A stretch of DNA of 64,000 nt from Caballeronia novacaledonica. Lineage in GTDB: Bacteria > Pseudomonadota > Gammaproteobacteria > Burkholderiales > Burkholderiaceae. Made by a program: the position numbers and the translations under genes. Location of the stretch: NCBI RefSeq assembly GCF_900258035.1, contig NZ_OGTP01000019.1:62001-126000 (forward strand), in the 5' to 3' direction. Shown here piece after piece: positions 1-9,353 of this stretch. The notes beneath the pieces were generated by a model. The model had not been told where the DNA came from, searched no databases, and saw only the letters and a list, made by a program, of their open reading frames with translations. Numbering within the stretch: position 1 is the first letter of the stretch; every line of letters starts with the position of its first letter.

Positions 1-1352
1 ACCCGCACTCGTCCTATCTCGACAAGACCGATTACGAAGAACTGCAGGAGCAGACCAAGGGTCGCTTCGCGGGCCTCGGCATCGAAATTTCTTCGGAAGA
101 CGGACTCATCAAGGTGATCTCGCCGATCGAGGACACGCCCGCGTTCCGCGCCGGCATTCGTCCGGGCGACCTCATCACGCGCATCAACGACAAGCCGGTG
201 CGCGGCATGACGCTGGATAAAGCCGTGAAGCAGATGCGCGGCGAACCGGGCACGAAGGTCACGCTCACGATCTTCCGCAAGAGCGACGACCGCACCTTCC
301 CGCTCACCGTGACGCGCGCCGTGATCCGCGTGCAGTCTGTGAAGATGAAGGTGCCGGAGCCGGGCTACGGCTATATCCGCATCACGAGCTTCCAGGAACG
401 CACGGTGCCCGATCTCGCCGCGAAGCTGCAGGATCTCGCGCGTCAGCAGCCGAATCTGAAGGGCCTCGTGCTCGACCTGCGCAACAACGGCGGCGGCCTG
501 TTGCAGAGCGCGGTCGGCGTTGCGGGCGCGTTCCTGCCGGACAACGCGGTGGTCGTGTCGACCAATGGACAAATCGCGGACGCGAAGCAGACGTTCCGCG
601 ACACCTACGACAACTACCGCCTGCCGTCCTTCGATTCCGATCCGCTCAAGAGCGTGCCGGAGATCTTCAAGAAGGTGCCGATGGTCGTGCTGACCAATGC
701 GTACTCGGCGTCGGCTTCGGAGATTGTCGCGGGCGCGCTGCAGGATCATCATCGCGCGCTGATCGTGGGCAAGACGACGTTCGGCAAGGGCTCGGTGCAG
801 ACGGTTCGCCCGATGACCGCCGACTCCGCGCTGCGCCTCACGACCGCCTATTACTACACGCCGAGCGGCAAGTCGATCCAGAACCAGGGCGTGCGCCCGG
901 ACGTTCCGGTCGATCAATACGCGGACGGCGATCCGGACGACGCGCTCGTCACGCGCGAAGTGGATTACTCGAACCACCTCGCCAACACGCAGGATCCGAA
1001 CGAGAAGAAGGAGCAGGAACAGCGCGAGGCCGATCGCCTTGAGCAACTGCGCATTCTCGAAGAGCAGAACGACAAGAAGACGCCGGAGCAACGCCGCAAG
1101 GATCGCGAGCGCAAGCCGGTCGAGTTCGGCAGCTCGGACGACTTCATGCTCCAGCAGGGGCTGAACAAGCTCGAAGGCAAGCAGGTCGTCGAATCGAAGT
1201 CGTACACCGAACGCAAGCTCGCGCAGAACAAGCCGCCGCGTTCGGCATCCGCGCCGGTGGTCGCGCCTCCGGCGCTGCCGGCCACGCCGGGCTCCGCGCC
1301 GGCGTCGGGCGCGCAACCGGCTTCGTCGCCGACCGCGCAGCAGTCGAAGTAA
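1..1352 (+). CDS. ctpA: S41-family C-terminal processing peptidase (CtpA-like), 5' end outside window
   Basis: Serine protease of the tail-specific/C-terminal processing family, expected to be exported and to act in the periplasm. The frame is open from base 3, so the signal peptide and N-terminus lie upstream of the window; 449 residues are visible. A PDZ domain follows the PHSSYLD-type lead-in (GLGIEIS to about base 350). The S41 core carries DLRNNGGG, the catalytic Ser in SASASEI (codon 711-713) and the catalytic Lys in TFGKGSVQ (codon 786-788), 25 residues apart as the family requires. The C-terminus from about base 990 is a charged, then Ala/Pro-rich low-complexity tail. A strong intrinsic terminator follows. 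Confidence 0.93.
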   Translation, partial: PHSSYLDKTDYEELQEQTKGRFAGLGIEISSEDGLIKVISPIEDTPAFRAGIRPGDLITRINDKPVRGMTLDKAVKQMRGEPGTKVTLTIFRKSDDRTFPLTVTRAVIRVQSVKMKVPEPGYGYIRITSFQERTVPDLAAKLQDLARQQPNLKGLVLDLRNNGGGLLQSAVGVAGAFLPDNAVVVSTNGQIADAKQTFRDTYDNYRLPSFDSDPLKSVPEIFKKVPMVVLTNAYSASASEIVAGALQDHHRALIVGKTTFGKGSVQTVRPMTADSALRLTTAYYYTPSGKSIQNQGVRPDVPVDQYADGDPDDALVTREVDYSNHLANTQDPNEKKEQEQREADRLEQLRILEEQNDKKTPEQRRKDRERKPVEFGSSDDFMLQQGLNKLEGKQVVESKSYTERKLAQNKPPRSASAPVVAPPALPATPGSAPASGAQPASSPTAQQSK

Positions 1353-1370
1353 TTCTCCCGTAGTCCAGCA

Positions 1371-1410
1371 AAGGCTTCGCAGCGTGACGTTGCGAAGCCT
1401 TTTCTCTTTT
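1371..1410 (+). terminator. Intrinsic terminator after ctpA
   Basis: Perfect 11-bp stem (1371-1381 with 1391-1401), 9-nt loop, then a T-rich run to 1410. It separates ctpA from the MoeB/ThiF gene. Confidence 0.88.
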
Positions 1411-1454
1411 GCGCGCTTAGAATGCTTCGTTCGAGCAAGCCGATTCTTTCCGCA

Positions 1455-2204
1455 ATGAACGACGATCAACTCCTTCGCTACTCCCGCCATATCCTCGTCG
1501 ATGAAATCGGCATCGAGGCGCAGGAGCGCTTCCTCGGCGCGCACGCGATCATCATCGGCGCGGGCGGACTCGGCGCGCCCGCGGCGATGTATCTGGCGGC
1601 GGCGGGCGTCGGAAAGATCACGCTGGCCGATGCCGATACCGTCGATCTCACGAATCTGCAGCGGCAGATCGTGCACATGACGCGATCGGTCGGAACGCTC
1701 AAGGTGGAATCGGCGCGCGAGACGCTGAACGCGCTGAATCCCGGCGTCGAAGTCATCGCGGTGAACGCGCGCGCGGACGCCGCATGGCTCGGCGCCAACG
1801 TGCCCGCAAGCTCGGTCGTGCTCGATTGCAGCGACAACTTCGCGACACGCCACGCGATCAACGCGGCGTGCGTCGCGCATCGCGTGCCGCTCGTGTCGGG
1901 CGCGGCGCTGCGTTTCGACGGACAGATCAGCACCTTCGACTTCCGCTCGCCGGACTCGCCGTGCTACGCGTGCGTGTTTCCGCCGGACCAGCCGTTCGAG
2001 GAAGTCGCCTGCTCGACGATGGGCGTGTTCGCGCCGACCGTCGGCATCATCGGCGCGATGCAGGCGGCCGAGGCGTTGCGCGTGATCGGCGGTTTCGGCG
2101 AGACGCTCGCGGGCCGGCTGATGATGCTCGACTCGCTGCGCATGGAATGGAACACGATGAAGATCGCGCGACAGCCCGATTGCCCGGTCTGCCGCGCGCG
2201 TTGA
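1455..2204 (+). CDS. MoeB/ThiF/HesA-family E1-like adenylyltransferase
   Basis: Cytosolic ATP-dependent activator of the C-terminus of a ubiquitin-like sulfur carrier (MoaD or ThiS), for molybdopterin or thiamine synthesis. It is 249 residues long. The nucleotide-binding GAGGLG is at residues 35-40, and adenylation-site residues follow in LADADTVDLTNLQRQ. Zinc ligands appear as two CxxC pairs, C170/C173 and C243/C246. The ATG at 1455 (MNDDQLLRYSRH) matches the family N-terminus; an ATG at 1422 would add 11 unconserved residues. No sulfur-carrier gene is adjacent, so MoeB and ThiF roles cannot be separated here. It converges on ptsI with one base between the stops. Confidence 0.9.
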   Translation: MNDDQLLRYSRHILVDEIGIEAQERFLGAHAIIIGAGGLGAPAAMYLAAAGVGKITLADADTVDLTNLQRQIVHMTRSVGTLKVESARETLNALNPGVEVIAVNARADAAWLGANVPASSVVLDCSDNFATRHAINAACVAHRVPLVSGAALRFDGQISTFDFRSPDSPCYACVFPPDQPFEEVACSTMGVFAPTVGIIGAMQAAEALRVIGGFGETLAGRLMMLDSLRMEWNTMKIARQPDCPVCRAR

Positions 2205-2205
2205 A

Positions 2206-3966
2206 TCAGACTTTCTGCAACGCCGTGAGCGCGGCCTGCAACTCCGCAGGCTCGTAAGCCGCCATGACGTCCGCGACCGGCTTTTCGAACGCCTTCAGAT
2301 TCGAGCGCAAGATTTCCTGCTTCACGACGAGCAACTGGCTCGGATGCATCGAAAACTCGGTCAGCCCGAGCCCGAGCAGCAGGCGCGTGACGGCCGGATC
2401 GCCCGCCATTTCCCCGCACACCGAGACCGGCACGCCCGCACGCTTCGCTTCGCGCAGCGTGTACGCGATCAGGTTCAGCACCGCCGGATGCAGCGGATCG
2501 TAGAGATGCGCGACGGCGTTATCGGCGCGATCGATCGCGAGCGTGTACTGGATCAGGTCGTTCGTGCCGATCGAAAGAAAGTCGAGCCGGCTCAGAAACA
2601 GCCGCACCGCGATGGCCGCGGCGGGAATTTCGATCATCGCGCCGACCTGAACCTGGCGGTCATACGCGAGGCCTTCCTCGTCCAGTTGACGCTTCGCTTC
2701 GCGGATCAGATCGAGCGTCTGGTCGATCTCCTGCGCGTGCGCGAGCATCGGAATCAGGATCTTGGTCGGACCGAACGCCGACGCGCGCAAAATCGCCCGC
2801 AACTGCGTGATGAACATCTGCGGCTCGGACAGGCTCCAGCGAATCGCGCGCAGGCCGAGCGCCGGATTGGGCGCGGTCTCGTAGCCGTCGCCGCCGCTCA
2901 TCGAATCGAGCGGCTTGTCCGCGCCGACGTCGATCGTGCGGATCGTCACCGGCTTGCCGTTCATCAGCTCGACGGCGCGCTTGTATGCCTCGAACTGCTC
3001 CTCTTCTTCCGGCAACTGATCCTTGTGATTCATGAAGAGGAATTCCGTGCGGAACAGGCCCACGCCCATCGCGCCCGCTTCGACCGCGACCTGCGCGTCC
3101 TCCGGCAACTCGATGTTCGCGCACAGCTCGATCTTCGTGCCGCAGAGCGTTTGCGTCGGCGAGAACTTCAGGCGCTGCAGCTTGCGCTGCTCCAGCAGCT
3201 TCTCGCTTTGCCGGTACGAATATTCTTCGAGGACGATCGGCGCCGGATCGACAATGACGATGCCGTGATCGCCATCGACGATGATGAGATCGTTCTGGCG
3301 AATCAGCGCGCTCGCCTGCTGAACGCCGACGGACGCCGGAATGCCGAGGCTGCGCGCGACGATCGCCGTGTGCGACGTGCGGCCGCCGAGATCGGTCACG
3401 AAGCCCTTGAACGCCTGCGTTTTGAACTGAAGCATGTCGGCGGGCGCGATATCGTGCGCGACGACGATCATCTCGTTGTGGCCGTTGCTCGCGGCCGTAT
3501 GCACGACGAGCGACGCAGCCGTAGGCGCTCCGGCAAGCGCCTTCAACAAGCGCTCGACGACCTGCTCGACATCGGCCTTGCGTTCCCGCAGGTATTCGTC
3601 TTCGATTTCGTCGAAATAACCGCCGAGAATTTCCAGTTGCTCGGTGAGCGCCCACTCGACGTTATAGCGGCGCGTGCGAATGAGATCGATGGTTTCCTGC
3701 ACGAGCATGGCGTCGTTCAGGATCATCGTGTGAACATTGATGAACGCGCCCATTTCGCTGGGCGCGTCGGCGGAAAGGTCGTCGCGAAGTGCTTCGAGCT
3801 CGGCGAGCACGCCCGCCTGCGCCGCGTGAAAACGGGCGATTTCAGCGTCGATCTGATCCGGTTCGATCAGATAGTGGTCTACGTCGAGCGCTGCCGGCGC
3901 GATCAGGTACGCGCGCCCAATGGCGATGCCGCGCGAGACGGGAATTCCATGCAGCGTGAAGGACAC
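2206..3966 (-). CDS. ptsI: Phosphoenolpyruvate-protein phosphotransferase (PTS enzyme I)
   Basis: Cytosolic enzyme that takes phosphate from PEP onto its own His and passes it to HPr. It is 586 residues long. The N-terminal HPr-binding/phosphohistidine domain has GGRTSHTAIVARS with the active His at about residue 199. The C-terminal PEP-binding barrel ends with VCGEMAGDP. I chose the GTG at 3966: a near-perfect GAGGAGG lies 5 nt upstream, whereas the GTG at 3972 would sit directly on it. ptsH lies upstream on the same strand across about 220 bp that include a hairpin terminator. With EIIA and HPr it forms a phosphorelay without any visible sugar permease. Confidence 0.96.
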   Translation of the reverse strand: MSFTLHGIPVSRGIAIGRAYLIAPAALDVDHYLIEPDQIDAEIARFHAAQAGVLAELEALRDDLSADAPSEMGAFINVHTMILNDAMLVQETIDLIRTRRYNVEWALTEQLEILGGYFDEIEDEYLRERKADVEQVVERLLKALAGAPTAASLVVHTAASNGHNEMIVVAHDIAPADMLQFKTQAFKGFVTDLGGRTSHTAIVARSLGIPASVGVQQASALIRQNDLIIVDGDHGIVIVDPAPIVLEEYSYRQSEKLLEQRKLQRLKFSPTQTLCGTKIELCANIELPEDAQVAVEAGAMGVGLFRTEFLFMNHKDQLPEEEEQFEAYKRAVELMNGKPVTIRTIDVGADKPLDSMSGGDGYETAPNPALGLRAIRWSLSEPQMFITQLRAILRASAFGPTKILIPMLAHAQEIDQTLDLIREAKRQLDEEGLAYDRQVQVGAMIEIPAAAIAVRLFLSRLDFLSIGTNDLIQYTLAIDRADNAVAHLYDPLHPAVLNLIAYTLREAKRAGVPVSVCGEMAGDPAVTRLLLGLGLTEFSMHPSQLLVVKQEILRSNLKAFEKPVADVMAAYEPAELQAALTALQKV

Positions 3967-4135
3967 GCGCACCTCCTCTAATTTTGATTGTCACGGTCTG
4001 CCAAGGAGCCCCCTCGGCGGGCGCAAACCGCGCGTCCATTATAAGTTCGATTGACGCGCCAAGTCCCTGAACACCCTGCCGCGTGAGGGCCGGAACGGTT
4101 GCACGAGGTTACGCGAACGCGTGATGCGGATACGA

Positions 4136-4161
4136 AAAAGCCGCGTCGATACGCGGCTTTT
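4136..4161 (-). terminator. Hairpin between ptsH and ptsI
   Basis: An 11-bp perfect stem with a 4-nt loop, flanked by A/T runs so that it reads as an intrinsic terminator on both strands. On the minus strand it lies just after ptsH and should reduce read-through into ptsI, which may therefore be expressed at a lower level or from its own promoter. Confidence 0.75.
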
Positions 4162-4185
4162 CATGAAATCGATAAGGCGAAGCGC

Positions 4186-4455
4186 TTACTGCCCTTCCCC
4201 GAATTTGTCGGCGATGAGCGCGAGCATCGCCTGCATGGCTTCGGCTTCGTCGGTGCCTTCGGTTTCGATCGTCACCGTGCTGCCGATGCCCGCCGCCAGC
4301 ATCATCACGCCCATGATGCTCTTCGCGTTGATCCGGCGGCCGTTGCGGCTCATCCAGATTTCGCATTGAAAGTTGCCCGCCAGTTGTGTGAGCTTGGCCG
4401 AAGCGCGTGCGTGGAGCCCCAGCTTGTTCACGATCGTTGTTTCTTGTTGCAGCAT
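4186..4455 (-). CDS. ptsH: HPr phosphocarrier protein
   Basis: Small cytosolic phosphocarrier (89 residues) that accepts phosphate from EI and donates it to EIIA. Active-site His15 sits in LGLHARAS. Ser46 in KSIMGVM is the position phosphorylated by HPr kinase in organisms that have that enzyme. It starts 36 nt downstream of the EIIA gene on the same strand, so the two are probably co-transcribed, and a terminator hairpin follows. No EIIB/EIIC permease is encoded nearby, which suggests a regulatory role. Confidence 0.96.
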   Translation of the reverse strand: MLQQETTIVNKLGLHARASAKLTQLAGNFQCEIWMSRNGRRINAKSIMGVMMLAAGIGSTVTIETEGTDEAEAMQAMLALIADKFGEGQ

Positions 4456-4491
4456 GATGCTCCGAGCACTAGATGGATGAATTGAGCGGCG

Positions 4492-4980
4492 TCAGTGGCT
4501 GGCGGCTTTCGCGCTGACGAGATCGGCGCTTGCCGAGCATGCCGGATCGGGCGAGCCGGCGGCCTTCGTCGCGAGGGCGCAAGGGTTGAGCGGCGTGGAC
4601 GAATCCAGTTCCTGAATGCCCTTCGAGCCGCCCTGCAGGATTTTTTCGGTCAGCGTGTCGAGCGGCGTCGCGCGATAGCAGACGGCGCGCACCAGCATCG
4701 GCAGATTGCAGCCGGCGAGCACGCGAACGTCGGAATCGTGCAGGCTCGCCGCGATGTTCGCGGGCGTCGCGCCGAACACGTCGGTCAGCACGATCGCGCC
4801 ATTGTCTTCCTTCAGACGATCGATTTCGGAGCGTGCGAACGCGCGAACTTCGACCGGATCGCAGTCCGCCGTTACATCGATAACGCCGATGCGCGCCGGC
4901 AAACCGCCGTAAATATGAGCCACGCACTCGCGTAGCGCGGTGGCGAAAGGTGCATGCGCGATGATCAGGATGCCAGCCAT
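4492..4980 (-). CDS. PTS EIIA component, mannose/fructose (ManX-like) family
   Basis: Cytosolic phosphoacceptor protein of the EIIA-Man fold, 162 residues. The N-terminus MAGILIIAHAPF places the phosphorylated His at residue 9, and the LTDVFGATPANIA segment corresponds to the conserved D-x-FGGTP region. The ATG at 4980 was chosen because the fold begins immediately there; an upstream in-frame start at 5004 adds only eight residues. A C-terminal tail of about 40 residues rich in Ala, Ser and Cys extends past the normal domain. It is first in an EIIA-HPr-EI set with no EIIB or EIIC gene in the window, so it probably acts as a regulator rather than in sugar uptake. Confidence 0.88.
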   Translation of the reverse strand: MAGILIIAHAPFATALRECVAHIYGGLPARIGVIDVTADCDPVEVRAFARSEIDRLKEDNGAIVLTDVFGATPANIAASLHDSDVRVLAGCNLPMLVRAVCYRATPLDTLTEKILQGGSKGIQELDSSTPLNPCALATKAAGSPDPACSASADLVSAKAASH

Positions 4981-5265
4981 GTCAGGATATTGCCTCAACG
5001 ACAATTTATCGACAAAAGTCAGACGATAACGTCAGATTTCGCTCGAAAACGCGCGAGCGGCGCGGAACACAACTCATAAGTGGGCGCCAGTCAGGCAGAA
5101 ATCAACGGCTTTCCACTCGATTACTCTTAGCCTGCGCCCCGATGCTTAACCGTGCGTTAAAACGCGAAGGTGCCCCGAAACCGCAGGCTCCGGGACGTCA
5201 ATTCTAACAGTCCCGCCAGAATGAGTTTGACGCGGCGTCCGCGCGCGTTCCGTGCGTGGGCGGAT

Positions 5266-6222
5266 TCAGTGGACCGCGCGTTCGAGTGCGTCGATGAACA
5301 TGCCGGCGACATCGAAACCTGTCTGATCCATGATCTCGCGGAAGCACGTCGGACTCGTGACGTTGACTTCGGTGAGATAGTCGCCGATCGCGTCCAGCCC
5401 GGCCAGCAGCAAGCCGCGCGCTTGCAGCACCGGCCCGAGCGTTTCCGCGATTTCCCGATCACGCGCCGACAGCGGCTGCGCCCGGCCGAGACCGCCCGCC
5501 GCGAGATTGCCGCGCACTTCGCTGCCCTGCGGAATGCGCGCGAGCGAATACGGCACGGGCTGGCCGCCGATCACGAGAATGCGCTTGTCGCCGTCCTTGA
5601 TTTCGGGGATGAACTTCTGCGCCATCACCGTGCGCGCGCCGTCTTCCGACAACATCTCGACGATGGAACCGAGATTCATGCCGTCCGCCTTCACGCGAAA
5701 CACGCCCATGCCGCCCATGCCGTCGAGCGGCTTGAGGATCACGTCGCCATGTTCGGCGTGGAAAGCGCGCAGACGCGCCGCGTCACGCGTGACGAGCGTC
5801 GGCGTGACGAACTGCGGCCATTCCGCGATGGCCAGTTTCTCCGAGTGATCGCGGATCGCCTGCGGCTTGTTGAAGACCCGCGCGCCGTTGCGCTCGGCGA
5901 TCTCCAGCAGCCACGTCGCGTTGACGTATTCGAGGTCGAAGGGCGGGTCCTTGCGCATCAGCACGGCGTCGAAATGCGTGAGCGGCAAATACTCCGCCTG
6001 CTCGGCCGCATACCACGGCCAGCGGTCGCTGTTCGCCTCGTCGCCGACGATCGCAATGCGCCGCACGCCCGCCTCGACCGTGCCGCCCGTCCACGCGAGA
6101 TGCTGCGGCTCGCACGCGTAGAGCACGTGGCCGCGCCGCGCGGCTTCGGCCATCATCGCGTAGGTCGTGTCCTTGTAGATCTTGAAGCGATCGAGCGGGT
6201 CGGCGATAAAGAGGATGTTCAT
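5266..6222 (-). CDS. gshB: Glutathione synthase
   Basis: ATP-grasp ligase that joins gamma-glutamylcysteine and glycine to make glutathione, in the cytosol. The length of 318 residues is usual. Recognisable parts are the N-terminal ILFIADPLDRFKIYKDTTY, the MRKDPPFD segment, the ATP-grasp ILKPLDGMGGMGVFRV loop and the metal-binding TEVNVTSPT near the C-terminus. It lies 63 nt downstream of gshA on the same strand, so the two enzymes of glutathione synthesis are likely co-transcribed. Confidence 0.97.
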   Translation of the reverse strand: MNILFIADPLDRFKIYKDTTYAMMAEAARRGHVLYACEPQHLAWTGGTVEAGVRRIAIVGDEANSDRWPWYAAEQAEYLPLTHFDAVLMRKDPPFDLEYVNATWLLEIAERNGARVFNKPQAIRDHSEKLAIAEWPQFVTPTLVTRDAARLRAFHAEHGDVILKPLDGMGGMGVFRVKADGMNLGSIVEMLSEDGARTVMAQKFIPEIKDGDKRILVIGGQPVPYSLARIPQGSEVRGNLAAGGLGRAQPLSARDREIAETLGPVLQARGLLLAGLDAIGDYLTEVNVTSPTCFREIMDQTGFDVAGMFIDALERAVH

Positions 6223-6285
6223 GACAGTTCGCTTGTTCGGTGCGCGGCCTGCGAGCTTACCGCAAGCCGCCGCTTCTCACCTTCT

Positions 6286-7575
6286 TCACACCTGAATGGC
6301 TTCCGGATCGGTCTTTTCGAGTTCGACCGATGCCGCCAGCAGCCCGAGCCGCGCGACGACGCCATACATGTAGAAGCGGTTGGGCGGCGCGGCGCCCGGT
6401 TTGGCGTGCGTGTCGGGCAGCGCCGTGTGCTCGAAACCGAGCGGCACGAAGTGCATGCCCGGCGCGTTGAGGTTCTGATCGCGCTCGCGGGAATCGTGCA
6501 CGCGATAAAAACCGCCGACCACATACCGGTCGATCATGTACACCACCGGTTCGGCGACCGCATTCTCCACGCGCTCGAACGTATGCACGCCTTCCTGCAC
6601 GATGACGTCGTGAACTTGCAGCCCTTCCTTCGCGTCGTTCATTTTCGTGCGCTCGCGCTTGGTCAGCGCGGCGACCTCGCTTGCGTCGTGCACGGTCATC
6701 ACGCCCTTTCCGTAGGTGCCCGCGTCGGCCTTGATGACGACATACGGCCGCTCGCTGATACCGTACTCGCGATACTTCTTCGCGATCTTCTTGAGCACGC
6801 CGTCGATAGCCTCGGCGAGCGCCTCTTCGCCCGTGCGCGCTTCGTAATCGACGCCTTCCACGTGCGCGAAGTACGGATTCACCATCCACGGATCGATCTC
6901 GACGAGTTTCGAAAACTTCTTCGCGACATCGTCATAACAGGAGAAATGCGTCGATTTGCGGCGCACGGCCCACCCGGCATGCAGCGGCGGCAGCAGATAC
7001 TGCTCGTGCAGATTTTCCAGCACGTGCGGAATGCCGGCGGAGAGATCGTTGTTGAGCAGGATCGAGCAGGGATCGAAGTTCTTCAGACCGAGACGCCGCG
7101 GCGTGCGTTCGAGCGGCTCCAGCACGATCTTCTGGCCATCCGCGAGCGCGATGGTCACCGGTCCGTGGATGTTCTCGTCGAGCGTGCCGAAGCGGATATT
7201 GAGTCCGGCCTGCCGCATGATCAAAGCGAGGCGCGCGACGTTCTCCAGATAGAACGCGTTGCGCGTATGGCGCTCGGGAATGACGAGCAGATTCTTCGCG
7301 TCCGGGCAGATTTTTTCGATCGACGCCATCGCCGCCTGCACCGCGAGCGGCAGCACTTCCTGCGGCAGATTGTTGAAACCGCCGGGAAAGAGATTGGTGT
7401 CGACGGGCGCGAGCTTGAACCCCGCGTTGCGCAGATCGACCGAACAGTAAAACGGCGGCGTGTGCTCTTGCCATTCGAGCCGGAACCACCGCTCGATCGC
7501 GGGCATGGCCTCGAGGATTTTCCGCTCGAGGTCGAGCAGTGGGCCACTTAACGCCGTAACTAGGTGCGGAACCAT
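6286..7575 (-). CDS. gshA: Glutamate-cysteine ligase (proteobacterial GshA type)
   Basis: First and usually rate-limiting step of glutathione synthesis: ATP-dependent joining of glutamate and cysteine. It is 429 residues long. The start MVPHLVTALSGPLLDLE at 7575 was chosen because the conserved protein begins there, with a GAG-type ribosome site about six bases upstream. The frame is open for another 84 codons upstream, but that part looks non-coding. Conserved segments include GTLDENIHGP, NLFPGGFNNLPQE and VVIKADAGTYGKGVM, the last being ATP-grasp-like. It heads a gshA-gshB pair. Confidence 0.94.
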   Translation of the reverse strand: MVPHLVTALSGPLLDLERKILEAMPAIERWFRLEWQEHTPPFYCSVDLRNAGFKLAPVDTNLFPGGFNNLPQEVLPLAVQAAMASIEKICPDAKNLLVIPERHTRNAFYLENVARLALIMRQAGLNIRFGTLDENIHGPVTIALADGQKIVLEPLERTPRRLGLKNFDPCSILLNNDLSAGIPHVLENLHEQYLLPPLHAGWAVRRKSTHFSCYDDVAKKFSKLVEIDPWMVNPYFAHVEGVDYEARTGEEALAEAIDGVLKKIAKKYREYGISERPYVVIKADAGTYGKGVMTVHDASEVAALTKRERTKMNDAKEGLQVHDVIVQEGVHTFERVENAVAEPVVYMIDRYVVGGFYRVHDSRERDQNLNAPGMHFVPLGFEHTALPDTHAKPGAAPPNRFYMYGVVARLGLLAASVELEKTDPEAIQV

Positions 7576-7651
7576 TGAATGCTCGCGGTGCGTTGCATGA
7601 GACCGGAGCAAGGCGCGCACGCGCCGGCTCGGGTCGACAAGGGGACGAAAG

Positions 7652-7657
7652 ATTGTA
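7652..7657 (-). promoter_or_regulatory. Candidate -10 box of gshA
   Basis: TACAAT on the minus strand about 77 bp upstream of the gshA start. No convincing -35 hexamer is seen at 16-18 bp spacing, so this is a weak call. Confidence 0.35.
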
Positions 7658-7762
7658 GAGCAATTGCTTTGCCTAATTGGGTATGAACCGCCAATTGACA
7701 AGGTTTCCCGTCCCTTGCTGCGCATGAGCATTCGACGAAAGGCCGACGAAAACCGGTCGCCC

Positions 7763-7789
7763 AAAAAAATGCCCGCCGTGAAGGCGGGC
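7763..7789 (-). terminator. Intrinsic terminator of glnK-amtB
   Basis: A 7-bp GC stem (7771-7777 with 7783-7789) with a 5-nt loop and a run of seven T on the minus strand. A second perfect 10-bp hairpin (7819-7828 with 7836-7845) lies between it and the amtB stop. Confidence 0.88.
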
Positions 7790-7858
7790 GAAGTCGCTGC
7801 GCTCGTTCTGCGAGTCGAGCCGGACATCCTCTCGCGATGTCCGGCTGCGACGAATTTC

Positions 7859-9322
7859 TTACTCGACGTGCTCGCCGTGCAGCGTGACGTCGAGACCTTC
7901 GCGTTCCTGTTCTTCCGTGACGCGCAGGCCCATGGTCATGTCGATGATCTTGAGCAGGATGAAGCTGACGAGACCGCTGTAGATCAGCGTGACGAGCACG
8001 CCTTTCGCCTGCACCAGCACGCTGCCGTCGAAACCGCCGATGTCCTTCACCGCGAACACGCCCGTCAAGAGCGCGCCGATGATCCCGCCCACGCCGTGCA
8101 CGCCGAACGCGTCGAGCGAGTCGTCGTAGTTGAACTTGTGCTTGAGCCACGTCGCCGACCAGAAGCAGACCACGCCCGCCACGATGCCGATCACGATCGC
8201 GCCCGTCACGCCGACGAAGCCCGACGCCGGCGTCACCGCCACCAGACCCGCGACCGCGCCCGAAATGATGCCGAGCACCGACGGCTTGCCCTTCGTGATC
8301 CACTCCGCGAACATCCAGCCGAATGCGGCGAACGCGGTGGCGATCTGCGTCGTGAGCATCGCGAAACCGGCGCGGCCGTCAGCCGCCACTGCCGAACCCG
8401 CGTTGAAGCCGAACCAGCCCACCCACAGCATCGATGCGCCGATCAGCGAGAGCACGAGGTTGTGCGGCGCCATCACTTCGCGGCCGTAGCCAACGCGCTT
8501 GCCGAGCACCAGACAGCACATCAGGCCCGCGATACCGGCGTTGATGTGAACCACCGTGCCGCCCGCGAAGTCGAGCACGCCGGCCGAAGCGAGCCAGCCG
8601 GTCGGTTCCCAGACCATGTGCGCGACCGGCGAGTAGACGATCAGCGACCACAGCGTCATGAACACGAGCATCGCCGAGAACTTCATGCGGTCGGCGAATG
8701 CGCCGGTGATGAGTGCCGGGGTGATGATCGCGAACGTCAACTGGAACGCGAAGTAGACCGACTCCGGAATCGTCGTGGCGAGGTGGCTGACGGTCAGCGT
8801 CGTGGCCTTGTCGCCCTTGATGTACGCCATGCCGTGCAGGAACACGCGCGAGAATCCGCCGATGAACGAACCGCCCGGCGTGAACGCGATGCTGTAGCCG
8901 ACGACGGTCCAGAGAATCGTCACGAGACAGCAGATCGCGAAGCTCTGCATCGCCGTCGCGAGCACGTTCTTCTTGCGCACCATGCCCGCGTAGAAGAGCG
9001 CGAGACCGGGGACCGTCATGAACAGCACGAGGGCGACGGAGGTCAGCATCCACGCGGTGTCGCCGGAACTGATCTTGGACGAATCGACCATGACCGGTTC
9101 GGTCGGCGCGGCGGGCGCGGCGTCGGATGCCGCCGCCGCCGATGCGGCTTCGGCGGACGACGCCATCGCCGTGTTGGCGGAGGCCGGCGCACTTGCAGCG
9201 GTATCGGACGACGCGGGTGCCGAGGCAGCGGCCGGAGCGGACGCATCCTGGGCGAGAGCGGTGCCGACATTCGCGCCGATCAGCGCGCCCGCCACCAACA
9301 GTGACATCAAAAAGTTACGCAT
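7859..9322 (-). CDS. amtB: Ammonium transporter AmtB
   Basis: Inner-membrane ammonium channel, 487 residues. An N-terminal signal peptide (cleavage likely after TALA, about residue 23) is followed by an Ala/Ser-rich periplasmic stretch of about 55 residues and then the eleven-helix Amt domain. The pore histidines are in GGTVVHINAG and DAFGVHGVGG, corresponding to E. coli His168 and His318. The ATG at 9322 gives the signal peptide directly, and an AGAGGA site lies about ten bases upstream. It sits 31 nt behind glnK, which encodes the PII protein that blocks the channel when nitrogen is ample. Both genes lie behind a sigma-54 promoter. Confidence 0.96.
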   Translation of the reverse strand: MRNFLMSLLVAGALIGANVGTALAQDASAPAAASAPASSDTAASAPASANTAMASSAEAASAAAASDAAPAAPTEPVMVDSSKISSGDTAWMLTSVALVLFMTVPGLALFYAGMVRKKNVLATAMQSFAICCLVTILWTVVGYSIAFTPGGSFIGGFSRVFLHGMAYIKGDKATTLTVSHLATTIPESVYFAFQLTFAIITPALITGAFADRMKFSAMLVFMTLWSLIVYSPVAHMVWEPTGWLASAGVLDFAGGTVVHINAGIAGLMCCLVLGKRVGYGREVMAPHNLVLSLIGASMLWVGWFGFNAGSAVAADGRAGFAMLTTQIATAFAAFGWMFAEWITKGKPSVLGIISGAVAGLVAVTPASGFVGVTGAIVIGIVAGVVCFWSATWLKHKFNYDDSLDAFGVHGVGGIIGALLTGVFAVKDIGGFDGSVLVQAKGVLVTLIYSGLVSFILLKIIDMTMGLRVTEEQEREGLDVTLHGEHVE

Positions 9323-9353
9323 TCTTCTGGTTCCTCTTATCGCCAATTTCTTG

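Noticed and set aside
2344..3981. Long plus-strand open frame opposite ptsI, and similar long frames opposite gshA/gshB, metH, argS and dctA
   Set aside because: Arg/Ala/His-rich translations without family motifs, antisense to well-recognised genes; typical open shadows of GC-rich coding DNA.
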